In this document: positions 57,882 through 64,000 of the stretch, in pieces | Layout of the letters: every line of letters starts with the position of its first letter | Numbering within the stretch: position 1 is the stretch's first letter | Assembly: GCF_900107585.1 (NCBI RefSeq) | Contig: NZ_FNQM01000001.1 | Location: forward strand, 186,001-250,000 | Length of the DNA: 64,000 bases | Source: Rubrimonas cliftonensis | GTDB taxonomy: Bacteria; Pseudomonadota; Alphaproteobacteria; Rhodobacterales; Rhodobacteraceae | Direction of reading: 5' to 3' | Translations under genes and position numbers: made by a program | The notes under the pieces: model-generated | What the model was told of the DNA's origin: nothing | The model's database searches: none | The model's input: the letters and a program-made list of their open reading frames with translations, nothing else

Positions 57882-59102
57882 TCACGCCGCCTGGCGCGCG
57901 CCGCCGCCGCGGCGGTTGCGGGAGCGGCGGCGGCCCGTTCCCGGCGGGTTCTGGGCCGGGCGCTGGGGCGCGGGCGGCTGGTCGCCGAGGCTGCCGTCGG
58001 CGAGGAACGCGCGGCGGATCAGCTTCTCCACAGCGCGCAGCTTGTCGGTCTCGGTCTCGTCGCAGAGCGTGATCGCGACGCCCGTCTTGCCGTTGCGCCC
58101 TGTCCGGCCGATCCGGTGCGTGTAGTTCTCCGGCTCGTCGGGCAGGTCGAAGTTCACCACATGGGTCACGTTGTCGACGTCGATGCCGCGCGCGGCGATG
58201 TCCGTCGCCACCAGCACGCGGGCGCGGCCGCGCTTGAAGGCGTCGAGCGCGCGCTGGCGGGCGTTCTGGGCCTTGTCGCCATGGATCGCCTCGGCGGGAT
58301 AGCCGTCGGTCTCGAGGTTCTTGGCGACGCGGTCGCAGCCGCGCTTGGTGCGGGCGAAGACGATGACGCGGGCCATCTCGGGGTCGGCCAGCAGCTTCGC
58401 CAGCGCGCCGCGCTTGGAGCCCGCCGAGACGTGCTCGACCCGCTGCTCGATCACCTGGACGGTGGTGCCCTGCGGCGCGATCTCGATGCGCACAGGGTCG
58501 TTGAGCAGTTCCGCCGCGAGCGCCTCGATCTCCTTCGGCATGGTGGCCGAGAAGAGCGCGGTCTTGCGGTTCTTCGGCGTGGCGGCGGCGACCTTGCGGA
58601 TGTCGCGCACGAAGCCGAGGTCGAGCATCCGGTCGGCCTCGTCAAGCACCAGCGTCTCGACGCCGGCGAGGCTGATGCGGTTGTCGTCCATCAGGTCGAT
58701 GAGCCGCCCCGGCGTCGCCACGACGACGTCCACGCCCTGCGCGATGGCGCGGGTCTGGTTTGCGCGGGACATGCCGCCCAGCACCAGCACGGTGCGCAGG
58801 CTGAGGCCGGAGCCGAAGCGGCGCAGTTCGTCGTCGATCTGCGCGGCGAGTTCGCGGGTGGGGGCGAGGATCAGCGCGCGCGGCTGGCGCGGCTGGCGGC
58901 CGGGCCGGCCGCCGAGGCGCTCGATCAGCGGCAGCGCGAAGGCGGCCGTCTTGCCGGTGCCGGTCTGGGCGAGGCCGAGCACGTCGCGGCCTTCGAGCTG
59001 CGGCGGGATCGCCTGCTCCTGCACCGGCGTCGGCGCCTCGAAGCCGCATTTGGCCAAAGCCTTGAGGATCGCGGGGGAAAGCGCGAAGTCGGAGAATTTC
59101 AT
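57882..59102 (-). CDS. rhlE: DEAD-box RNA helicase, RhlE type
   Basis: This ATP-dependent RNA helicase acts in ribosome assembly and RNA decay. The 406-residue protein has the Q motif (FSDFALSPAILKALAKCGFE, then PTPVQEQAIP), Walker A AQTGTGKT, DEAD, SAT, and the C-terminal ARGIDV and HRIGRTGRNG motifs. A basic tail (GRRRSRNRRGGGARQAA) probably binds RNA. The start is ATG 59102 (MKFSDFALSP), matching homologues; GTG 59114 with GGAG upstream is an alternative. A YqaA-type gene lies 160 bases upstream on the same strand. Confidence 0.94.
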   Translation of the reverse strand: MKFSDFALSPAILKALAKCGFEAPTPVQEQAIPPQLEGRDVLGLAQTGTGKTAAFALPLIERLGGRPGRQPRQPRALILAPTRELAAQIDDELRRFGSGLSLRTVLVLGGMSRANQTRAIAQGVDVVVATPGRLIDLMDDNRISLAGVETLVLDEADRMLDLGFVRDIRKVAAATPKNRKTALFSATMPKEIEALAAELLNDPVRIEIAPQGTTVQVIEQRVEHVSAGSKRGALAKLLADPEMARVIVFARTKRGCDRVAKNLETDGYPAEAIHGDKAQNARQRALDAFKRGRARVLVATDIAARGIDVDNVTHVVNFDLPDEPENYTHRIGRTGRNGKTGVAITLCDETETDKLRAVEKLIRRAFLADGSLGDQPPAPQRPAQNPPGTGRRRSRNRRGGGARQAA

Positions 59103-59263
59103 CAATGCATCCACAGTTTACCGCTCCGCTCGGAGGCGGAGGGCGGCTCGGCGATCGCCAAGCGCAACTGGCGGAAAGCTCGGGGTTGCGACGGTGCGCG
59201 GCACACAAACTCGGGCCGCGTGCGCTGTCGTTGGGCCTGACATGGACGTGCTGCGCTGCAATG

Positions 59264-59701
59264 TCAAGCGCCGATCGCCCAGCCGAGGGCGGCGTAGCGC
59301 GCCGTCTTGACCGCGGCGACGATCAGGACGAACAGCCAGAGCGGCGTGCGCATGACGCCTGCGACCACGGTGAAGGCGTCGCCGAAGGGCGCCCAGCTAA
59401 GCAGCAGCGTCCAGACGCCGTAGCGCCGATACCAGCCCTGCGCCCTCTGCAGCTGCGCCTCCGTGACGGGAAACCAGCGCCTGTCGCGATAGTGCTCGAT
59501 CCAGAGGCCCATGAACCAGTTGACGACCGATCCCAGGGTGTTGCCGAGGCTTGCGACGATGAGGATGAGCGGGTAGGGCGCGGTCTCGGCGACCGCCATC
59601 GCGACATAGACGACCTCCGACTGGAACGGCAGGATCGTCGCCGCGCCGAACGCGGCGGCGAACAGGCCCGCCAGCGCCGCAGCAACCTCCAGTTCAGACA
59701 T
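59264..59701 (-). CDS. YqaA/DedA-family membrane protein
   Basis: The 145-residue protein has three to four hydrophobic segments and the YqaA/SNARE-associated (DedA-like) signature FQSEVVYVAMAVAE, LGNTLGSVVNWFMGLWIEHY and WAPFGDAFTVVAGVMRTPLW. DedA relatives are thought to be lipid or ion transporters that maintain membrane homeostasis; the exact role here is unknown. GGGAGG lies just before the ATG at 59701. It is divergent from the MOSC gene. Confidence 0.88.
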   Translation of the reverse strand: MSELEVAAALAGLFAAAFGAATILPFQSEVVYVAMAVAETAPYPLILIVASLGNTLGSVVNWFMGLWIEHYRDRRWFPVTEAQLQRAQGWYRRYGVWTLLLSWAPFGDAFTVVAGVMRTPLWLFVLIVAAVKTARYAALGWAIGA

Positions 59702-59844
59702 GCCGCCTCCCGCGCCGAGTCCGGTGGTACCTAGCAGGCTTGCGGCCCGGCGCCACGCGGCCGCCGGATGAGCCGAGGCTCCCGCCGCGGCTTGTCTCCG
59801 GCGAGAGCCGAGGCGAGGCTGAGCGTGACACGGAGGAGACCGGC

Positions 59845-60477
59845 ATGGCGATTCTGACCCCGACGGACGTGACCGTTCGCGTGACATGGCTCGGCGTCGT
59901 GCGAGACCGCGCCGTGACGCTGGAGAGCGCGCCGCGCGACAGCCTCTCGCTGGGCTGGGACGGTCCCGAGGGCGAGTGCCACGGGGGCCTGACGCGCCCC
60001 TCCTGCAGCCGCGTGAAGCTGCAATATCCGCGCGGAACGGAGATCCGCAACGCGCGCCAGCTCAGCATCCTCTCCGCGGAGGAGCTCGCCGCCATCGCCG
60101 CGGATCTCGGCCTGGAGACGCTGCCCCCGGCCTGGACGGGCGCCAACATGGTCGTGGAGGGCGCGCCGGACTTCACGCAGGCCCCGCCGGCCAGCAGGCT
60201 GATCTTCGAGACGGAAGGCGGCGGGCCCGGCGCGTCGCTGGCGATCGACATGGAGAACGGACCGTGCCGCTTCGTCGGAGAGACCATCGAGAAGCATCGG
60301 CCGGGCCACGGCTCGGCGTTCCCGCGGGTTGCGGCCGGCCGGCGCGGCGTCACGGCCTGGGTCGAGAAGACCGGCGTGGTCGCGCTTGGCGACGTCGCGC
60401 GGCTGCATGTTCCGCCCCAGCGCGTCTGGCCCCACGCCAGACCGGCGCGCAGCCCGCGGGAAGCCGCGGCCGGGTAG
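59845..60477 (+). CDS. MOSC-domain protein
   Basis: The 210-residue protein begins MAILTPTDVTVRVTWLGVVR and has a MOSC beta-barrel core. The family segment HGGLTRPSCSRVKLQYPRGT is present, as is NARQLSILSAEELAAIA. The conserved Cys of sulfur-carrier MOSC domains appears as Cys in GPCRFVGETIEKHRPG. MOSC proteins handle sulfur or bind molybdenum cofactor. The partner is unknown. CGGAGGAG lies before the ATG at 59845. Confidence 0.85.
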   Translation: MAILTPTDVTVRVTWLGVVRDRAVTLESAPRDSLSLGWDGPEGECHGGLTRPSCSRVKLQYPRGTEIRNARQLSILSAEELAAIAADLGLETLPPAWTGANMVVEGAPDFTQAPPASRLIFETEGGGPGASLAIDMENGPCRFVGETIEKHRPGHGSAFPRVAAGRRGVTAWVEKTGVVALGDVARLHVPPQRVWPHARPARSPREAAAG

Positions 60478-60679
60478 CTCCGTCTCACCCGGAAGGGTGG
60501 GCCCGCGCCGCCGGGAGATGGTCGCGCTCCACCCTTTCGGGCTCTTGCGCGTCCAGCCGCCGAACCGCATTGTCGCGCCCGGCCTAGGCCCCGCCCCACC
60601 CCGCGAGACGCGCGCACCGGCGCGCCAATGAAAACCTCCCCGGCGCCCAGTCTGGGAAAGTCGCTCCAGGAAAACGCCC

Positions 60680-62356
60680 ATGTCACAGCCTTCCGACATC
60701 GACATCGCCCGCGCCGCCAGCAAGAAGCCGATCATGGAGATCGGCGCCGGGCTCGGCGTGCCGGCCGAGAGCCTGCAGCCCTACGGCCACGACAAGGCGA
60801 AGGTGTCGGCCGAGTTCATCAAGGGGCTGGAGGACAGGCCGGACGGACGGCTCATCCTCGTCACCGCGATCAACCCCACGCCCGCCGGCGAAGGAAAGAC
60901 CACGACGACGGTGGGTCTGGGAGACGGTCTCAACCGGATCGGAAAAAAGGCTGCGATATGCCTGCGCGAGCCGAGCCTCGGGCCATGCTTCGGCATGAAG
61001 GGCGGAGCGGCGGGAGGCGGGCGCGCCCAGGTCGTGCCGATGGAGGACATCAACCTCCATTTCACCGGCGACTTCCACGCCATCACCAGCGCGCACAACC
61101 TGCTGAGCGCGATGATCGACAATCACATCTACTGGGGCAACGGCCTCGGGATCGACCAGCGCCGCATCGTCTGGCGGCGCGTGCTCGACATGAACGACCG
61201 GGCCTTGCGCCAGGTCACCACCTCGCTCGGCGGCGTCGCCAACGGCTTCCCGGCGGAGGCGGGCTTCGACATAACAGTGGCGTCGGAGATCATGGCGATC
61301 CTCTGCCTCGCCAAGGACGCGGGCGATCTGGAGCGGCGACTGGGCGACATCGTCGTGGCCTACACCCGCGACAAGGCGCCGATCACCTGCCGCGACATCA
61401 AGGCCGACGGCGCGATGACGGTGCTCCTGGCGCAGGCGCTGCAACCCAACCTCGTGCAGACGCTGGAGAACAACCCGGCGTTCATCCATGGCGGCCCGTT
61501 CGCCAACATCGCCCATGGCTGCAACTCGGTGATGGCGACGCGTACGGCGCTGAAACTGGCCGACTACGTCGTGACGGAGGCCGGCTTCGGCGCCGATCTC
61601 GGGGCGGAGAAGTTCTTCGACATCAAGTGTCGCAAAGCGGGGCTGAAGCCGGCGGCGGCGGTGATCGTGGCGACGGTGCGCGCGCTCAAGATGAACGGCG
61701 GCGTCGCCAAGGCCGATCTGGGCGTCGAGAACGTCGCGGCGGTGGAGAAGGGCTGCGCCAACCTCGCGCGCCACATCGAGAACGTGCAGGGCTTTGGCAT
61801 ACCCGCCATAGTTGCAATCAACCGCTTCTACACCGACACCGACGGCGAACTCGAGGCGGTGCAGGCGCAGGTCGCCGCGCTGGGCAGCGAGGCCGTCGTG
61901 TGCGAACACTGGGCCAAGGGCTCCGAAGGCACTGAAGAGCTGGCGAAGAAAGTCATGGCGCTCGCCGAGAGTGGGAAGGCCGATTTCAAGCCCCTATATC
62001 CCGATGAGATGCCGCTTTTTGAGAAGATCGACACCATCTGCAAGAAGATCTATCGCGCCGGCGCCGCCCATGCGGACAAGAAGATCCGCGATCAACTCAC
62101 GGCTTGGGAGAAAGAGGGTTACGGAAACCTTCCCGTCTGCATGGCCAAGACGCAGTACTCGTTCTCGACGGACCCCAACCTGCGCGGGGCGCCGGAGGGT
62201 TTCGAGATTCCGGTGCGCGAAGTGCGGCTGGCGGCGGGTGCGGGGTTCATCGTCGCCATCTGCGGCGAGATCATGACCATGCCGGGCCTGCCGCGCGTTC
62301 CCTCCGCGGAGAGCATCCGCATGGACGAGGAAGGGCTGGTGCAGGGCCTGTTCTGA
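60680..62356 (+). CDS. fhs: Formate-tetrahydrofolate ligase
   Basis: This enzyme makes 10-formyl-tetrahydrofolate from formate and ATP, feeding C1 metabolism for purines and methionine. The 558-residue protein has the P-loop [18 protein letters not shown] (residues about 71-88), [20 protein letters not shown], and [35 protein letters not shown], all diagnostic. AGGA lies nine bases before the ATG. The 202-base leader has no recognisable ZTP or THF riboswitch. Confidence 0.96.
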   Translation: MSQPSDIDIARAASKKPIMEIGAGLGVPAESLQPYGHDKAKVSAEFIKGLEDRPDGRLILVTAINPTPAGEGKTTTTVGLGDGLNRIGKKAAICLREPSLGPCFGMKGGAAGGGRAQVVPMEDINLHFTGDFHAITSAHNLLSAMIDNHIYWGNGLGIDQRRIVWRRVLDMNDRALRQVTTSLGGVANGFPAEAGFDITVASEIMAILCLAKDAGDLERRLGDIVVAYTRDKAPITCRDIKADGAMTVLLAQALQPNLVQTLENNPAFIHGGPFANIAHGCNSVMATRTALKLADYVVTEAGFGADLGAEKFFDIKCRKAGLKPAAAVIVATVRALKMNGGVAKADLGVENVAAVEKGCANLARHIENVQGFGIPAIVAINRFYTDTDGELEAVQAQVAALGSEAVVCEHWAKGSEGTEELAKKVMALAESGKADFKPLYPDEMPLFEKIDTICKKIYRAGAAHADKKIRDQLTAWEKEGYGNLPVCMAKTQYSFSTDPNLRGAPEGFEIPVREVRLAAGAGFIVAICGEIMTMPGLPRVPSAESIRMDEEGLVQGLF

Positions 62357-62477
62357 CGCGCCGCCGCCGGGGAGATCAGGGGGCGCCTCTCCGGGCGGCT
62401 CTCTGGTCTTGCGTCCGGGCGCGGGGCGGGTCAGCCTCGAGTCGCGCCATGGCGGGCGCTGGCCGGGAGACGCACCT

Positions 62478-62939
62478 ATGCGCCTGATATCGTTGATGTT
62501 CGCCGCCCTGATCGCGGTCGCCGCTCATGCCGACGACGAAGAGGGATACTACTATCCGCCCGTCACGACATCGGAAGTCTTCGAGCGGACGCTCGCCGAA
62601 GCGCCGGCGGCGGACCGCGCGGTGCGCATCGGCTTCGTCACCCAGGTGACGCGGCAGCAGCTGGAGCACCCCACGCCGCCGCGCTTCGCCGTTTTCGCGA
62701 AGGGGGAGCAGGCGCAGGAGATGATCGTCATTGCGCTGGATCGTGACGTTTTTTCAACGCTCTACCGGGCGAGGGCGGTGATGGCGCAGCTCTCGGCGCC
62801 GGCCCGCACGACGGAGTTCTTCGTGCGCAACGCCGTCTCCGACCGCGCGACCTTCTACGACATGGTGAAGCTGATGGGCTTCGCGACGCTCACGCTGAGC
62901 GACGGCGAGACATGGAGCCACCGTGTCACGTTCCGATGA
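62478..62939 (+). CDS. Conserved exported protein of unknown function
   Basis: The 153-residue protein has a signal peptide (MRLISLMFAALIAVAAHADD), then a mature domain with DEEGYYYPPVTTSEVFERTL, RIGFVTQVTRQQLEHPTPPR, FAVFAKGEQAQEMIVIALD and KLMGFATLTLSDGETWSHRV. Similar proteins are common in Rhodobacterales and, to my recollection, are often labelled molybdopterin-guanine dinucleotide biosynthesis protein A. Nothing here resembles MobA, so that name looks wrong. The function is unknown. It stands 121 bases after fhs. Confidence 0.72.
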   Translation: MRLISLMFAALIAVAAHADDEEGYYYPPVTTSEVFERTLAEAPAADRAVRIGFVTQVTRQQLEHPTPPRFAVFAKGEQAQEMIVIALDRDVFSTLYRARAVMAQLSAPARTTEFFVRNAVSDRATFYDMVKLMGFATLTLSDGETWSHRVTFR

Positions 62940-63012
62940 GGGCGCGATACCGCACGAATCGGAAAACGGGCGGCTCAGGGCTGTTTCACGCGGTCGAGCG
63001 CCGGCGCCCCCG

Positions 63013-63570
63013 TCATCGCTCCGCGAGGTCCGCAAGGCGGTCGATGTCGTCCCAGACGAAGACGCGCTCCGCGACGCGGCGGCCCTGCATCGAAAAGATC
63101 CGCCGCGCCTCCGGCCGGGCGCCGAGGGCGGCGTAGAAGGCGCAGGCCTTCTCGTTGCGCTCAAGCGCCCAGACGTCGGCTGAGGTCGCGCCCCAGCCGC
63201 GCATCCGCGCGAGCATCGCCGCGACGAGCCGCCTTCCAAGACCGAGACCCTGGGCGCGCCCGAGAAGGTAGAGCGCGTAGATCTCACCGTCGGCGAGGCG
63301 GTCGTCCTCGCGTTGCGGTCCGTAAGCGCCGAAGCCGACCGTCTCTCCAGTCAGCGTCGCCACGAGGGTTCCGCCGCCCTGCCGCGGCCGGGCGAGGATG
63401 CGCCGCCACTGCCTCAGCCGCCGGCCCTCGGCCCCGGCGTCCCACGCTGCGGGGCCCAGGATGCCGCCATAGCTCTCGCGCCACGCCTGCGCGTGGACGA
63501 CGGCGATCGCGCCCGCATCCGCCCGACGGGCGGGCCGGATCGCGGCGCTAGTCGACGCCGGGCCGGCCAT
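63013..63570 (-). CDS. GNAT-family N-acetyltransferase
   Basis: The 185-residue protein has the GNAT fold: IRPARRADAGAIAVVHAQAW at the start, GEIYALYLLGRAQGLGLGRRLV (acetyl-CoA loop R/Q-x-x-G-x-G/A) and VWALERNEKACAFYAALGAR. The substrate is unknown. Its start at 63570 lies inside the 3' end of the GFA gene (23-base overlap), so the two are probably coupled. Upstream sequence in this frame is Pro/Ser/Arg-rich and not coding. Confidence 0.88.
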   Translation of the reverse strand: MAGPASTSAAIRPARRADAGAIAVVHAQAWRESYGGILGPAAWDAGAEGRRLRQWRRILARPRQGGGTLVATLTGETVGFGAYGPQREDDRLADGEIYALYLLGRAQGLGLGRRLVAAMLARMRGWGATSADVWALERNEKACAFYAALGARPEARRIFSMQGRRVAERVFVWDDIDRLADLAER

Positions 63571-64000
63571 GGGCGAAGGCGGGCAGGGCGCCGAGGTCGT
63601 AGTAGTCGCCCTTCTCGGCGGTGAAGATGTCGGCGTCGAGCCGCACCCCGGTCGGCGCATCGAGAAGACCGAGCGCGATGTCGATAACGGCCCCGCCTTC
63701 TGCGGTCCCGCTTTCTGGGTTCCCGCCTTTTGGGATCCCGCCTTCTGGGATCTCTGGGCGCCAGAAGAGAAATCCGCCGCAGCGCGCGCAGAAGCCGCGC
63801 TCGGCGCGGGGGCTGGCGCGCCACCAGCGCAGGGTCGCGTCCGACGAGAAGCGCAGGGCGTCGACGGGCGCGGTGACGGCGGCCCAGACATGGCCCGAGC
63901 CGCGGCGGCACTCGCGGCAGTGGCAGGCGGCGGCGCGGTCCCGCGTCAGCCGGTCCACCGTGAAGGCGACGCCGCCGCAGTTGCAGCGGCCGCTGAGCGG
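63548..64000 (-). CDS. GFA-family zinc-binding protein, cut by the window edge
   Basis: This is the C-terminal 150 residues or so of a glutathione-dependent formaldehyde-activating-like (Mss4-fold) protein. The frame stays open to the edge with SGRCNCGGVAFTVDRLTRDR, then ACHCRECRRGSG and FCARCGGFLFWRPE, giving the four Cys pairs that bind two zinc ions. A GTG at 63958 is not the true start, since the first CNC motif lies upstream. A run of four 15-base repeats (63692-63751) inserts an unusual PEGG/PKGG-like segment after the last Cys pair. Confidence 0.87.
   Translation of the reverse strand, partial: PLSGRCNCGGVAFTVDRLTRDRAAACHCRECRRGSGHVWAAVTAPVDALRFSSDATLRWWRASPRAERGFCARCGGFLFWRPEIPEGGIPKGGNPESGTAEGGAVIDIALGLLDAPTGVRLDADIFTAEKGDYYDLGALPAFAHGRPGVD
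63692..63751. repeat. Four tandem 15-base repeats inside the GFA gene
   Basis: On the plus strand the units are 63692-63706, 63707-63721, 63722-63736 and 63737-63751, with a consensus near CCCGCCTTCTGGGAT. Each unit encodes five residues on the minus strand (IPEGG, IPKGG, NPESG, TAEGG), so the frame is preserved. The array looks like a small in-frame minisatellite. Confidence 0.85.

Noticed and set aside
60478-60679. ZTP or tetrahydrofolate riboswitch before fhs
   Set aside because: The leader lacks the conserved core expected of the ZTP motif, and THF riboswitches are mostly in Firmicutes. A small CACCC/GGGTG hairpin is not enough.

Overview
The window is 64 kb of very GC-rich bacterial chromosome. 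Gene content (homoserine O-acyltransferase with Glu111, NADP isocitrate dehydrogenase, alphaproteobacterial ferrochelatase, a DUF1127 protein, a serS-surE-pcm-nlpD cluster next to yajC-secD-secF) points to an alphaproteobacterium, most likely Rhodobacterales or a close relative. Genus cannot be fixed from the sequence alone. It reads as ordinary core chromosome with a few accessory genes. I see no rRNA, tRNA, CRISPR array, insertion sequence or phage block. Most long antisense reading frames are GC-rich shadows of real genes.

Layout. 0.0-2.3 kb: the start of an exported protein, metA and a P-loop ATPase. 2.4-5.5 kb: an RHH protein, then a VOC / Tat-exported small subunit / Fe-S GMC dehydrogenase operon. 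5.5-10.7 kb: a TPMT-like methyltransferase, a tiny ORF with its own terminator, a HAD hydrolase coupled to a queuosine-precursor transporter, a DUF1127 protein, icd, and an RNA methyltransferase fused to chorismate mutase. 10.7-15.4 kb: a GH13 glycosidase, a compositionally foreign astacin protease, hemH. 15.4-22.2 kb: one 2205-residue secreted phosphoesterase/nuclease. 22.3-28.6 kb: a PQQ sugar dehydrogenase, hemB, two valine-catabolism-type enzymes and an HNH protein. 28.6-38.8 kb: uvrA, a chemoreceptor with a C-terminal sensor, a PepSY / cytochrome b561 / LuxR-type regulator operon, DUF1269, ssb, galM, a probable gene remnant, msrA. 38.9-47.9 kb: a translationally coupled DMT transporter-aminotransferase-tamA-tamB operon. 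48-56 kb: an XRE regulator, nlpD-pcm-surE-serS, divergent from yajC-secD-secF and an Mth938-like gene. 56-64 kb: sodB, a metallophosphoesterase, rhlE, a YqaA protein, a MOSC protein, fhs, an exported conserved protein, a GNAT acetyltransferase and a GFA protein truncated by the window edge.

Themes. Envelope biogenesis is strongly represented (TamAB, SecDF-YajC, an NlpD-like LytM lipoprotein). So are protein repair (Pcm, MsrA), haem synthesis (HemB, HemH), C1/methionine metabolism (Fhs, MetA) and nutrient scavenging (secreted nuclease/nucleotidase, PQQ and GMC dehydrogenases). The most unusual items are the TrmJ-chorismate mutase fusion, the all-in-one secreted phosphoesterase with a twin palindrome upstream, the PepSY-cytochrome b561-membrane LuxR operon with a 20-bp perfect palindrome upstream, the 25-codon ORF plus terminator at 6.2-6.3 kb, and a nested RNA-like structure in front of ssb.
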